A stretch of 64,000 nucleotides of DNA from Corynebacterium sp. sy039 (GTDB lineage Bacteria > Actinomycetota > Actinomycetes > Mycobacteriales > Mycobacteriaceae): assembly GCF_007904105.1 (NCBI RefSeq), contig NZ_CP042325.1, positions 806,001 to 870,000 on the forward strand, written 5' to 3'. The translations under genes were made by a program, and so were the position numbers. The notes beneath the pieces are model-generated. The model was not told the DNA's origin. It saw only the letters and a program-made list of their open reading frames with translations, and searched no databases. Below are positions 1-9,246 of the stretch, piece by piece (within the stretch, counting starts at the first letter, position 1; each line of letters begins with the position of its first letter).

Positions 1-1
1 G

Positions 2-2818
2 CCACAGTGGGCGAGTATCGCGTCGGATTTGCGGTGGATGATTCATCTTTACCGCGGTACGCGTCAATTCGTGCGTGCAGGTCGACTAAGTTTACGACTA
101 TCTTTTCATGACACTCGATGGTTTCCCATGTGGCAGCTTACTACGGGACTCAAAGAAAACGCTTGGCTAGTCCAAATGAATACGGCAGCCCCAGGTGTAC
201 TATTACGCAACTCAAGCACAGATTTAGCTCACGAGATGGCCCAGGAACTAAGTCATTGGATCGCGAACTCATTTTTGACGCCTTTTGCACAAAAAACACG
301 TGCGACGCCGCTGCATAATTTTACCAAAGCCCTGTTAGAGTCCAAGCCAATATCATTGAGCACCGTGTCAGTGGTATCAGCCCTAAACGCATGGCGGGAT
401 TCCATTACTGCCTCTGATGCCCAATTAGTCGTTATAGCCGAAGAACCGCCCAAAGATAGCGAGCAGTTCCAACACTGCGACCCACAAGATATGGTGTGGG
501 CTATTCGACTACGCGTGCGCTCCGGCACTGATACACCCATTCCTATTGATCTAAGCGCTGTGGATCGACTCACTAGGGAGCGGCTTCATGCTCTCAAGCA
601 AGAATTATTCATTGCTGCACCCACTCTCGCCAGCGACGCAACACTGTCTGAACCTGCTCAACATATGCGCGACGAATTAGCCTCCCTGGACGGTGCCGGG
701 CAATGGGATTGCTACCTCAGCATGGAGCAGATGGGGCAATTCCTTGCTCACGACGTCGCCCAGCTACGAAAACGTGGTTTTAGTGTCCTGCTGCCTAAGG
801 CATGGTCTATGGGGCAGACGAAAGCAGCAATTTCAGTAAAAACTGCAGATAATGTTGCCCAATCCCAGATTGGGCTGGACAAGATCATCGAGTATGACTG
901 GAAAATATCCATCGACGATATCAACCTCGATGAAATGCAGATGCGCCAATTAATCAACTCTAAATCGGGTTTGATTGAGCTACAAGGAAAATGGGTGGTA
1001 GCAGATACTGCCACTGTCAAAAAGATCAACCAATATATGCAGCAATTGGCGCAAAGCTCTAAGAAAAAATTGCTTGCCGATCTAGCAGAAGCAAAGATGC
1101 ACGCTGAGCTAGCGGCTCCCGGTAGCGCTGAGCAGCAGCATTGGGCTGGTGTCGTTGCTCAACTCGAGCAACAATTAGCGCAGTCCAATGAGCGCGCTGG
1201 GGCAGTAACAATTGCGGATTTGCGTGAGGTGTCTTTGCGTAGCGAGCAGCCCATTGCCTTTAGTGGTGACCAATGGGCAGTGCAACTTGCTGGTGGCGTA
1301 GCAGCTTTTGATACCCCCGCGCCGGTGAGAGTACCGATCCCTGACATTGTGCAGGCAGATTTGCGTGATTATCAGCGTCGAGGGGTTGACTGGTTGCATT
1401 GGATGAGCGCGAATAATCTTGGAGCGATTCTGGCTGATGATATGGGGCTGGGAAAAACACTGCAGCTATTGGCGCTTGAGGCGGTGGAGCGTTGTGCAAA
1501 AGCGAGGCAGGAGCGTCGCCCGACGCTTATTATTGCCCCGACATCGGTAGTGGGTAATTGGCAGCGTGAAGTGCACAAGTTCGTTCCTGAGTTTCGCGTG
1601 GTAGTACAGCATGGTGCCTCGCGTAAACGAGATGAGGAGTTTATCGATCAGGCGTCGAATGTTGATTTGGTGATTAGCAGCTATGGCACAGTTACTCGAG
1701 ATTATGCGCAATTTGCGCAGATTGAGTGGGAGCGGGTGGTCGTCGATGAAGCGCAGCAGATTAAAAACTCGAGTACGAAAGTAGCACGTGCTGTGCGCGC
1801 CATACCAGCACGACATCGCATAGCTTTAACGGGTACACCGATTGAAAACAAACTCACTGAATTACGATCCATTTTAGATTTCTGCAACCCAGGAATTTTG
1901 GGGTCAGCGTCGTTTTTCATCAATCACTTTGCGCGTGCGATCGAACGCCATCACGACGAAGTTATGACGCAACGCTTAAAAGCCTTGACGGCACCGTTTA
2001 TTTTGCGCAGATTAAAAACAGATACCGCCATTATTAGTGACCTTCCGGAGAAATCAGAGATTGTGCTGAGCGTGAAAATGACCGCTGAGCAAACTGCACT
2101 CTATACCTCGTATGTTGAGCAAATCAAGAAACTATTACAGGAGTCTGAAGGGATTGCGCGTCGCGGGGTAGTGTTGTCAGCTTTGACCAGGATCAAACAA
2201 ATTTGTAACCATCCGGCACATTTTTTGGGTGACAATTCAAGTTTTATGCTGCGCGCCCAGCATCGTTCTGGAAAGACTGCTGAGCTTATGCGCTTGGTGT
2301 CGATGGCACAAGAAACACAGCAGCGAGTGTTGATTTTTACCCAATACCGTGCTTTTGGCGATATCCTCGCCTCCTACCTCAGTGATTATTTCGATCAACC
2401 GATTCCTTTTCTACACGGTGGGGTGAGCAAAATAGGTCGTGATCGGCTGTTGGAAAACTTCCAGCGGGACGACGGACCACCAGTGATGGTGCTATCGCTC
2501 AAAGCTGGTGGCACGGGGCTAAACTTAACCGCTGCGTCCATGGTAATTCATATGGATCGCTGGTGGAATCCAGCGGTGGAAAATCAGGCTACTGACCGTG
2601 CCTTTCGGATCGGACAACGCAAAAATGTCACGGTTTATAAGATGGTGACCGTAGGGACTTTAGAAGAATCAATCCAAGACATTATTGAAGGCAAAATGCA
2701 GCTTGCTGGTGCTGTCGTGGGCGAAGGGGAAGGCTGGCTCACTGAGCTGTCTACTCAAGAACTAGAAATGCTCATAAGTTATCGCGATAGTGCACAAGCA
2801 GAGGAGAACGATGGCTAA
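2..2818 (+). CDS. SNF2-family DEAD/DEAH helicase, 5' end outside the window
   Basis: Superfamily 2 ATPase of the SNF2 class, expected to move on or remodel DNA-protein complexes. The frame is open to the left edge, so the true start lies upstream; a TTG at 29 is only the first possible internal start. In the visible 938 residues all helicase motifs are present: Walker A (DDMGLGKT) near residue 480, Walker B DEAQ near 581, motif III (TGTPIEN) near 610, GGTGLN near 836 and the arginine-finger motif RAFRIGQ near 868. The first ~430 residues resemble the SNF2-associated domain (DUF3670 type) that precedes the ATPase in actinobacterial HelZ-like proteins. The stop overlaps the start of the SWIM-protein gene by 8 nt, so the two are translationally coupled. 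The SNF2 plus SWIM pairing is also known in mycobacteria (HelZ and its neighbour, from memory). The exact biological role is not established. Confidence 0.93.
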   Translation, partial: PQWASIASDLRWMIHLYRGTRQFVRAGRLSLRLSFHDTRWFPMWQLTTGLKENAWLVQMNTAAPGVLLRNSSTDLAHEMAQELSHWIANSFLTPFAQKTRATPLHNFTKALLESKPISLSTVSVVSALNAWRDSITASDAQLVVIAEEPPKDSEQFQHCDPQDMVWAIRLRVRSGTDTPIPIDLSAVDRLTRERLHALKQELFIAAPTLASDATLSEPAQHMRDELASLDGAGQWDCYLSMEQMGQFLAHDVAQLRKRGFSVLLPKAWSMGQTKAAISVKTADNVAQSQIGLDKIIEYDWKISIDDINLDEMQMRQLINSKSGLIELQGKWVVADTATVKKINQYMQQLAQSSKKKLLADLAEAKMHAELAAPGSAEQQHWAGVVAQLEQQLAQSNERAGAVTIADLREVSLRSEQPIAFSGDQWAVQLAGGVAAFDTPAPVRVPIPDIVQADLRDYQRRGVDWLHWMSANNLGAILADDMGLGKTLQLLALEAVERCAKARQERRPTLIIAPTSVVGNWQREVHKFVPEFRVVVQHGASRKRDEEFIDQASNVDLVISSYGTVTRDYAQFAQIEWERVVVDEAQQIKNSSTKVARAVRAIPARHRIALTGTPIENKLTELRSILDFCNPGILGSASFFINHFARAIERHHDEVMTQRLKALTAPFILRRLKTDTAIISDLPEKSEIVLSVKMTAEQTALYTSYVEQIKKLLQESEGIARRGVVLSALTRIKQICNHPAHFLGDNSSFMLRAQHRSGKTAELMRLVSMAQETQQRVLIFTQYRAFGDILASYLSDYFDQPIPFLHGGVSKIGRDRLLENFQRDDGPPVMVLSLKAGGTGLNLTAASMVIHMDRWWNPAVENQATDRAFRIGQRKNVTVYKMVTVGTLEESIQDIIEGKMQLAGAVVGEGEGWLTELSTQELEMLISYRDSAQAEENDG

Positions 2819-3590
2819 GAAAACCAAGCGAGTAAGCGTGGGCAATGTCATCTATGCGAACTTTGGTGCTCCCAAAGACACCCCCGAGTCAGCTCAACCA
2901 ACACGCGTGCACCAGGAAGACACACAAACCATTGGTAGTTTTGTCAATTCTCTTATCACACAACTGACAGATTCGCGAAGGGTGGCGCGTGGACGCACAT
3001 ATGCTCGCCAGGGCAGTGTGCTGAGTATGCAAGCACAGCGTGGTGCGATTAGTGCTCAGGTGATAGGATCGCAAAACATTCCTTTTACAGTGCATATTCG
3101 CTTCCCTCAGCGTCATGCGCAAGATAGAGCACGCATAAGCGAAATTATGCAGGAAAGACTACGAAAAACGAGTCGTCTGCCTCGCGAGATGTTAGAACTC
3201 ATGTTGTGTCGTGATGACGAAAACATGGCTCTGAGTTGCGATTGCCCCGATAAGAGTTATTGCTGTAAGCACATTATCGCTGTGCTGCACACCATTACCC
3301 AAACATGGGAAACAGACCTTAAACGGTTTCTGGAATTCCGTGAGGTATCTATTGTGGAGCAATCCACGCCGAAGAAAACTGATACCCCAGAGGTGAATGA
3401 CAGCTTTTGGTCTGGGCATGAACTACCTGAACTGCCGCAGCCAAAAAGTGCACCTGCACTGAATGATTCTGACCTTAGCCTCCTACATAAAGCAATGCGC
3501 ATGCTCTCTTACACCAGCATCGATGAGTTACGTGCCGTGGCAGATATCGAAGATATGTATGATTTTCTTGTGCACGACGTCGAAGACTGA
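2811..3590 (+). CDS. SWIM zinc-finger protein, partner of the SNF2 helicase
   Basis: Predicted 259-residue protein with a SWIM zinc finger near residues 140-160: a CxC pair (SCDCPD), then CCKH, matching CxCx(n)CxH. SWIM domains bind DNA or protein and in bacteria often occur beside SNF2 helicases. The start chosen is ATG 2811, because an AGAGGAG ribosome-binding site lies a few bases upstream and the gene then overlaps the helicase stop by 8 nt; a GTG at 2790 would add seven residues but has no such site. The N-terminus is basic (AKKTKR) and the C-terminal third is acidic. Very likely co-expressed with the helicase, probably as a subunit or targeting factor (inference). Confidence 0.85.
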   Translation: MAKKTKRVSVGNVIYANFGAPKDTPESAQPTRVHQEDTQTIGSFVNSLITQLTDSRRVARGRTYARQGSVLSMQAQRGAISAQVIGSQNIPFTVHIRFPQRHAQDRARISEIMQERLRKTSRLPREMLELMLCRDDENMALSCDCPDKSYCCKHIIAVLHTITQTWETDLKRFLEFREVSIVEQSTPKKTDTPEVNDSFWSGHELPELPQPKSAPALNDSDLSLLHKAMRMLSYTSIDELRAVADIEDMYDFLVHDVED

Positions 3591-3665
3591 GTATTTTTGC
3601 TCATTTCGCTCATATTTTCTATTCTCGCATAGCTGGGGACGTAGTTGTGTGTTAGACCTTAAACC

Positions 3666-4904
3666 ATGAGTATAAGGTTTTTACACACATCAGATTTTCA
3701 GATTGGCATGACACGTTGGTTTCTAGAAGGCGAAGCCCAAGCGCGATTCGACGGTGATCGTGTCGAGGCCATTCGTCGTTTAGGCAAAGTGGCAAAAGAA
3801 CATGACTGCGATTTCATTATCGCTGCCGGCGACATTTTCGACGGGAATGCGTTGAGCGAACAAACCTTTAGCCGTGCAGCTGAGGAGCTTTATCGGGTAG
3901 CCAAGGACACCCCGATTTATCTTTTAGCAGGTAACCATGATCCTTTAGATGCGCATTCTTATTTTCCGCACTTGGCTGAAAACAGTGCCAACATTTATAT
4001 TCTCGAAGCAGGGAAACCACTAGAAGCCACAGCTGCGAGTGGTGAAAAAGTAGAGATCATTGGTGCGCCTTTATATGCCAAGGAAGCAACGAGGGATTTA
4101 GTGGCTGAGGCTTTGGCGCCTTTGGAGCCTGTTGATTATGTCAGGATTGCGGTGGGGCATGGGCAGCCACCGGGCTACCAAGGGCATGATGATTTGGATG
4201 CTATTGACTTAGATAATGTCAACAGCAAAATTGCTGCTGGTGTGATTGATTATCTAGGTTTGGGGGATACCCACTCCACAAAACAGCTTGATAAAGCAGG
4301 TAGGGTATGGTTTTCAGGTTCGCCAGAAACAACGGATTTCCACAAAATTGATACAGATGGTGGGGAGAATAATTCCGGCAATGTGCTTGTGGTCAGCGTC
4401 GATAAGCAGCATATAGAGGTGGAGACTATCCCAGTGGGGGTATGGTTTTTTGAGCAACTTCGGGCAGAGATTAACTCGCTAGGAGATGCTCAGGAGTTTA
4501 TCGCTAGGCTGGAGGCGTATCCAGAGAAAAAGAACACTGTGATTAAGTATGCGCTGGTGGGGGTAGCTGACTCGCAGACAAAGGCTTATCTCGAGGCGGA
4601 ACTTGCCGCGCTTGAACCGGTTTTTGCAGCGTTGATGAAGCATAATCGCTTGATGAATCTTGTGGTGAAACCTGATTTGGATGCGCTTGGGCTTAGTGGT
4701 TTCGTCTACACCAGTTTTCAAGAATTAGTGGAGCGCAGTCAACAACTTCCTCGGAAAGAAAAAGATGACGTGGAAGAAGAAAGCACAGAAGACGAAGAGA
4801 TTGCTGAGTTGAATCCGCAAGACTTAGACCAAGCGCAAACTATCGACGATGCCTTAAACCTGTTCTACCGTTATGCCATGAGCGACAAAAATAAGAGGAA
4901 TTAA
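3666..4904 (+). CDS. Mre11/SbcD-like metallophosphoesterase, putative DNA repair nuclease
   Basis: Calcineurin-like phosphoesterase of 412 residues, expected to be a two-metal nuclease. Visible motifs are SDFQ (D10, Q12), GDIFD (D56), GNHD (N90, H91), a GHG near 163 and GDTHS near 200. The first motif has Gln where SbcD and Mre11 have His (DxH). This fits an actinobacterial subfamily distinct from canonical SbcD, but the metal chemistry could differ. The last ~40 residues are very acidic. Only 8 nt separate it from the Rad50-like ATPase, so the two form a nuclease-ATPase pair. No Shine-Dalgarno sequence precedes ATG 3666; a weak TAGACC lies 7 nt upstream, so a leaderless start is possible. 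The gap to the SWIM gene is 75 bp. Confidence 0.88.
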   Translation: MSIRFLHTSDFQIGMTRWFLEGEAQARFDGDRVEAIRRLGKVAKEHDCDFIIAAGDIFDGNALSEQTFSRAAEELYRVAKDTPIYLLAGNHDPLDAHSYFPHLAENSANIYILEAGKPLEATAASGEKVEIIGAPLYAKEATRDLVAEALAPLEPVDYVRIAVGHGQPPGYQGHDDLDAIDLDNVNSKIAAGVIDYLGLGDTHSTKQLDKAGRVWFSGSPETTDFHKIDTDGGENNSGNVLVVSVDKQHIEVETIPVGVWFFEQLRAEINSLGDAQEFIARLEAYPEKKNTVIKYALVGVADSQTKAYLEAELAALEPVFAALMKHNRLMNLVVKPDLDALGLSGFVYTSFQELVERSQQLPRKEKDDVEEESTEDEEIAELNPQDLDQAQTIDDALNLFYRYAMSDKNKRN

Positions 4905-4912
4905 GAGAAACA

Positions 4913-7549
4913 ATGAAAATACATAGCATTGAGATCAAAAATTACCGTGGTATTGAACACGCGCAGCTCGACGATTTACCTGAGCGGGGTGTCATTCTCA
5001 TCAGCGGTGAAAATGAGATGGGTAAATCAACCATTATGGAAGCCGTCCGCAATGTACTGAACCTGAAACATGGCGCGAATACCCAAGACATCAAAGCAAC
5101 ACAACCAAAACTTAAAGACGTGGGGCCGGAAGTAGAACTGCACTGCAGCATTGGTAGCTATGAGTTGAAGGTCAGAAAGCGTTGGCTGAAAGGTAAATCC
5201 TCTCACCTCGATATTCTTGCGCCGAAGAAAGAACAGCTTACGGGCCGTGATGCTGACGCTCGTCTAGAAGAAATTATCAATGACAATCTTGACAAATCCT
5301 TATATGGCACTTTGTTTATCGAGCAGGGCGCAGAATTATTTGTGAGTTCGGAGTTTGGGGCAAAGCAGAAAACTGATTTTTCCAAGCTGGGAATTGGCGA
5401 TATTAAAGCAGTAGAGTCAGCTCTCGACACAGTATCCGGCAGCATAGACACCGATTTAGGCAGTGACCTCATAGCGCAGGTGGAACAAGACTATTCCCAC
5501 TATTTCAATGCCCTTGGGAAATACTCCACGTCCAAAAACAGTCCTTTCCATCGAGTGACTCATGCGAAAGAAGAAGCGGTTTCTCGTTATGAAGAAGCCC
5601 AGAAAAAGTACCAGGAATATGAGCATACACTGAAAGAGTACGCAAAAATTGAACAGCGTATTCTGGAAATAGAAAAGGAATTACCACAAAAAAGACAGTC
5701 GCTCACGCAGTTACAGAAGCAATGGGAAGAGGTAGAAACAGCTCAAGCAGAATATGGTCAGGTGCAAGAGCAGCATCACGACCTAGAGGAAGCGCTTGAC
5801 AATGCCAAAGAGCGCGAGGACAAGCGTCGAGAGCAGATACAAGAAATCGAAGAAAAGCAACAGCAGCTTCTCAAAGAAAAACAAGAGATCGAACCCTTGG
5901 TGCCTAAGTTAGCGCAGCTGCAACAAGAACAAGAGCAGCTCAAAGAAGAACTAGGGTCATGTCGTGCTCAACGCAATGAGCTCAGGAAACGCATACAACT
6001 CGTGGGGAAAATACAGGCTGGTCGTGAGCTGACTGAGGTGCAGCAAGACCTAGCACAGATGGCGAAGTTGGATGAGCAATTACAGCAGCAACAACCATCA
6101 CGCACAATGAGTGCCACCGATTTTGATCGAGTGCAGCAGGCACGTCGCGATGTGGAGATGGCAGAGCTTGTTTTTGCTAGTAAAGCCACATCGGTGAGTA
6201 TCAGTGCTGCTCACGATACCTTGATTCAGGTGGATGATGAGCAGCAGCAAATTGGGGCACAGCCGACGACCATAACTCTGAAAGAAGAAAAAACTTTCAC
6301 GATTGCTGATGTGTCGTTGAGCGTGAAACCTGGAGCAGCAGATGCTCTCGACGCTCTAGAGCAGGCACAACAAAAACTCCACAGGGTTGTGCAGGAACTT
6401 GAATGTCATAGTTGGGAAGAAGCCGAGCAGATACGCGAAGCAACGATTGCATGGGAGAAAACCAAGACTGATCTGACACAACAACGCGACAAAGTGCTTG
6501 GTAAGCGCAAAGTGGACGAGCTTACTCAGCGTGTGTGGCAATTAGAAAAAGAAAGCCAAATGCAGCAGTTTTCTGCCGACGAAATAGCTCAGGCTGAAGT
6601 TGACGACCTTGAGCAACTCAGGGCTGCAGAAGAAGAATGCTTACGTAGAGAAGAAAAACTGCAAGGCGAGATATCGAGTAAGGACGCTGTCATTGCGCTT
6701 GGCAATGACATTGCTCGCAAGCAAGTGCTCATTGATTCTTTGACACAGCAGTTAGAACGTGAATGCGCAAAGTTGGCGCGAAGTCGCGAAACTGTGAGTG
6801 ATGAAGAGCTCGCTAAGCGTCGAATAAAAGCTGAGGAGAGCGTCGAGAAGCATGCTGTGCGGTTGCAAGAATTAGCGCAACAGCTTGAAAAGTTGGATAT
6901 CGAGTCCTTGAATTTTGAGTTGCAGGCCGCGCAGAACATTGTTGCTAATGCAGAAAAATCGCTTAACGACGCGGACAGCAAACTCAAGGAGCTCAAAGGA
7001 ATTATTGCTTTTGCTGAAGGCGTTTCGGAAAAGCTTAACGATGCTTTTGCACAAAAGAACCGGGCAATGATGAGCTATAACGCAGTGGTGCAGCGGGCAG
7101 AAGCCATACGGCTGCTCTACACTACGCTTAAAACGCATCGCGAAGCGGCGCAGAAGAAATATCAAGAGCCTTTGCTCAAACAGCTTGTGCAGTTGGCGAA
7201 ACCAATTTTTGGCAAAGACGTGTCCTTTGAGATCAACGAAGGCCTACAAATACAAGGGCGCGTACTTGGCGGCACGGTCATTGGCTCCAAGGAACTATCC
7301 GGCGGTGCGCAAGAACAGCTAGCGCTTATTATGCGTTTTGCCATAGCTCAGCTGGCAGCCGAGGAAGAAACCCCAATTTTCATGGATGACCTCCTCGGAG
7401 CTTCTGACGCTCAACGCCTTAAGGCCATGGGCGTGGTTATTTCCGAGGTCGCAAAGAACACCCAAGTCTTTATCCTGACCTGTATGCCTGATCGCTTTGC
7501 TAGCGTAGCGAATCGGAAAGAATATCCGATGGAGGATATTTTGTGCTAA
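4913..7549 (+). CDS. Rad50/SbcC-like AAA ATPase with long coiled coil
   Basis: 878-residue SMC-like ATPase. The N-terminal Walker A is GENEMGKST (residues 32-40, K38). Residues ~180-760 are rich in E, Q, K and R heptads typical of an antiparallel coiled coil. The ABC signature LSGGAQEQ lies near 795-802 and Walker B (IFMDDLLGASD) near 822-832. Walker B reads MDD followed by LLGASD where SbcC usually has DEGFGTLD, so this is a diverged Rad50-like family. With the adjacent metallophosphoesterase it should form an Mre11-Rad50-like complex for DNA-end processing or structure cleavage. The start has a GAGAAAC-type site 8 nt downstream of the previous stop. I see no zinc-hook CxxC in the coiled coil, which separates it from classical SbcC/Rad50. 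Confidence 0.88.
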   Translation: MKIHSIEIKNYRGIEHAQLDDLPERGVILISGENEMGKSTIMEAVRNVLNLKHGANTQDIKATQPKLKDVGPEVELHCSIGSYELKVRKRWLKGKSSHLDILAPKKEQLTGRDADARLEEIINDNLDKSLYGTLFIEQGAELFVSSEFGAKQKTDFSKLGIGDIKAVESALDTVSGSIDTDLGSDLIAQVEQDYSHYFNALGKYSTSKNSPFHRVTHAKEEAVSRYEEAQKKYQEYEHTLKEYAKIEQRILEIEKELPQKRQSLTQLQKQWEEVETAQAEYGQVQEQHHDLEEALDNAKEREDKRREQIQEIEEKQQQLLKEKQEIEPLVPKLAQLQQEQEQLKEELGSCRAQRNELRKRIQLVGKIQAGRELTEVQQDLAQMAKLDEQLQQQQPSRTMSATDFDRVQQARRDVEMAELVFASKATSVSISAAHDTLIQVDDEQQQIGAQPTTITLKEEKTFTIADVSLSVKPGAADALDALEQAQQKLHRVVQELECHSWEEAEQIREATIAWEKTKTDLTQQRDKVLGKRKVDELTQRVWQLEKESQMQQFSADEIAQAEVDDLEQLRAAEEECLRREEKLQGEISSKDAVIALGNDIARKQVLIDSLTQQLERECAKLARSRETVSDEELAKRRIKAEESVEKHAVRLQELAQQLEKLDIESLNFELQAAQNIVANAEKSLNDADSKLKELKGIIAFAEGVSEKLNDAFAQKNRAMMSYNAVVQRAEAIRLLYTTLKTHREAAQKKYQEPLLKQLVQLAKPIFGKDVSFEINEGLQIQGRVLGGTVIGSKELSGGAQEQLALIMRFAIAQLAAEEETPIFMDDLLGASDAQRLKAMGVVISEVAKNTQVFILTCMPDRFASVANRKEYPMEDILC

Positions 7550-7568
7550 AACTTTCAAGGACTACAGT
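7541..7568 (+). promoter_or_regulatory. Promoter of the MarR-type gene
   Basis: TTGTGC (7541-7546), 16 nt, TACAGT (7563-7568), then 6 nt to the GTG start of the MarR gene. The -35 overlaps the stop of the Rad50-like gene. The short distance suggests a leaderless or near-leaderless transcript, although GG directly before GTG could also help initiation. Confidence 0.5.
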
Positions 7569-7574
7569 AAAAGG

Positions 7575-8045
7575 GTGAATACGAGCCTTTCTGATTATCC
7601 TTTCGAGCCACGTTGGCTAAGCGACGACGAGCAAAAGTTTTGGCGGTTGCTTTTGGCCGCCAACAACAAAATCGAGCGCACGATAGATGCGTCACTTCAG
7701 GAATCAGAAGGGCTTAGCTCTGCAGAGTATGCTGTGCTCGTGTGCCTATCTGAAGCCCCTGGGGAGTCGCTACGGCTACGCGAACTATGCGATATTTTGG
7801 GATGGGATCGCAGTCGTGCTTCTCATCAGGTAACGCGAATGGAGCGCAAAGGTTTGCTCTCAAAACACAAATGCGAAAAAGACGCCAGAGGAATTTGCAT
7901 TGTGTTGGAAGAAAATGGAAAGAGAAGACTCATCCGTGCTGTTCCTGAGCATGTCGAAACTGTGCGACGCCTCGTATTTGACCGTTTAGAGCGCAAAGAC
8001 CAGGAGGCGATCAGCAATTTTCTCAGCGCAATTGTGCATGCGTGA
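7575..8045 (+). CDS. MarR-family transcriptional regulator
   Basis: 156-residue winged-helix regulator. The central part (about residues 45-120) shows the MarR layout: LSSAEYAVLVCLSEAPG, the recognition-helix region WDRSRASHQVTRMERKGLL, then the wing with DARG (KDARGICIVL) and the long dimerisation helix with EHVETVRRLVFDRL. Such proteins are usually ligand-responsive repressors of nearby or own transcription. It lies 25 bp behind the Rad50-like gene but has its own promoter, so it need not be part of that operon; the ligand and targets cannot be read from sequence. GTG start, the only plausible one. Confidence 0.9.
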   Translation: MNTSLSDYPFEPRWLSDDEQKFWRLLLAANNKIERTIDASLQESEGLSSAEYAVLVCLSEAPGESLRLRELCDILGWDRSRASHQVTRMERKGLLSKHKCEKDARGICIVLEENGKRRLIRAVPEHVETVRRLVFDRLERKDQEAISNFLSAIVHA

Positions 8046-8046
8046 G

Positions 8047-8073
8047 AGACTCTTGCAGTTTTATGCAGAGTCT
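8047..8073. terminator. Hairpin between convergent MarR and HNH genes
   Basis: Inverted repeat AGACTCT-(T)-GCA / TGC-AGAGTCT with a short loop and one bulged T. It sits between two convergent genes, so it could stop transcription from either side, but there is no clear U-run on either strand. Confidence 0.35.
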
Positions 8074-8079
8074 GTGAGG

Positions 8080-9075
8080 TCAGTTTCTTGTTATGGTTTG
8101 GGGCGGGCTCCAGGTCGGTTTTCCTTTGTATTTGGTTACCCAACCGCGTCTAGTGGAGATTGAGTTGTGGGCCGCTGCATAGTCGTCGTTGATTCCGTTG
8201 TGATACGGACATAGCGGCACAAGGTTATCTATGTTGGTGTTGCCACCGTATTTCCATGCCACGATGTGATGGGGTTGGCACTTGTCGATGGGCTTTCGAC
8301 ATCCTGGCCAAGCACAGCTGTGCGATTGTGCTTGGAGCATGATGCGTTGCTTTGTTGATGCGAATCTGCGGGTACGGTAAAGATTTATTGCGCCTTGCAC
8401 TGGCGATACCAGAGTGGCGAAACCTTCATCTTCTAGTGTTCGCTGTACGAATTCTGCCCCAGTCATGGTAGCGCCGTGGGAAGTATGCACGATAACGTCA
8501 TTATCGCCCTGTGTAACTTTGTCTAGTTTGTCTAGTGGGATAATGATATGGGTTTGTGTCTGTGGGCGTACTGCATTACCGGATAGCAGTGCATTGAGTG
8601 AAGCGATGGGTTGATCAGCATCAAGTGCGCTGACAAAGTCCGACAGAATGGTGGATGCCCCGGTCAGTGACACTGTCATGGGCGCTCCATTATCTCTGCG
8701 TCTAATCCTTATACCTTCTTTGGGCGTGGTAGAGGGCATGTATTGCTTTGCCACGTGTGCAATATGCTGCTCTGGGGTCTGGCAGAGTTTTACGCGCAGT
8801 ACCCATTGATTCCGTGTGGTTTTTATCCTTGATACGTAACGTTCGATGGCGAGTAGGGTGGTTAGATTGTGGCTAGTGCCAATGCACTGGGTTTGGTACT
8901 GGCTAAAGGACGTATCGCCGAAATAGATTTTGGCCAGTGCAAGCAAGTTTTTGGTGGTGGTGGGATCTGCCCCCAGGGCGGTTAAGTCTTTTTCTTCTAG
9001 CTGTGATGCTGCTTCAACCAGGGCTATGCCTTGGGCATGAGCCTGGAGGTAAGTATGCAACAGCGTCATGGGCAT
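8080..9075 (-). CDS. HNH endonuclease domain protein (DUF222/13E12-like)
   Basis: 331-residue protein with an HNH nuclease module near residues 250-295: CAWPGC, KCQPHHIVAWKYGG, then NLVPLCPYHN, with two zinc-binding Cys pairs and the catalytic HH and N/H. The N-terminal part resembles the DUF222 region of the 13E12-repeat family, which is widespread and often multicopy in corynebacteria and mycobacteria. The function is unknown; mobility or DNA processing has been proposed for related genes. The frame stays open upstream as far as 9246, but that part is the translated tRNA-Arg gene, so the start is set at ATG 9075 (or ATG 9069), without a strong ribosome-binding site. The true start may differ. 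Confidence 0.75.
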   Translation of the reverse strand: MPMTLLHTYLQAHAQGIALVEAASQLEEKDLTALGADPTTTKNLLALAKIYFGDTSFSQYQTQCIGTSHNLTTLLAIERYVSRIKTTRNQWVLRVKLCQTPEQHIAHVAKQYMPSTTPKEGIRIRRRDNGAPMTVSLTGASTILSDFVSALDADQPIASLNALLSGNAVRPQTQTHIIIPLDKLDKVTQGDNDVIVHTSHGATMTGAEFVQRTLEDEGFATLVSPVQGAINLYRTRRFASTKQRIMLQAQSHSCAWPGCRKPIDKCQPHHIVAWKYGGNTNIDNLVPLCPYHNGINDDYAAAHNSISTRRGWVTKYKGKPTWSPPQTITRN

Positions 9076-9161
9076 ACTGTAACTGATTGGCGTATTCAAT
9101 AAAAGAGCCTCAACACAAGGCTGTGGACAACTCGCATTCGTACTCGAGTTATCCACATCGG

Positions 9162-9234
9162 TGTCCCCGACAGGATTCGAACCTGCGACCCTTGGTACCG
9201 GAAACCAATACTCTATCCACTGAGCTACGGAGAC
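9162..9234 (-). tRNA. tRNA-Arg (anticodon CCG)
   Basis: Complete 73-nt cloverleaf on the minus strand: acceptor stem GTCTCCG/CGGGGAC with discriminator A, D arm GCTC-AGTGGATA-GAGT, anticodon arm TTGGT-TTCCGGT-ACCAA with CCG at positions 34-36, and T arm GCAGG-TTCGAAT-CCTGT. No CCA is encoded. It reads the Arg codon CGG. An adjoining reading frame runs through it and yields the typical false peptide AQWIEYWFPVPRVAGSNP. Confidence 0.97.
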
Positions 9235-9246
9235 GGGCGTTATCAA

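Noticed and set aside
9076..9246. Upstream extension of the HNH protein by ~57 residues
   Set aside because: It is the translated tRNA-Arg gene (peptide AQWIEYWFPVPRVAGSNP).
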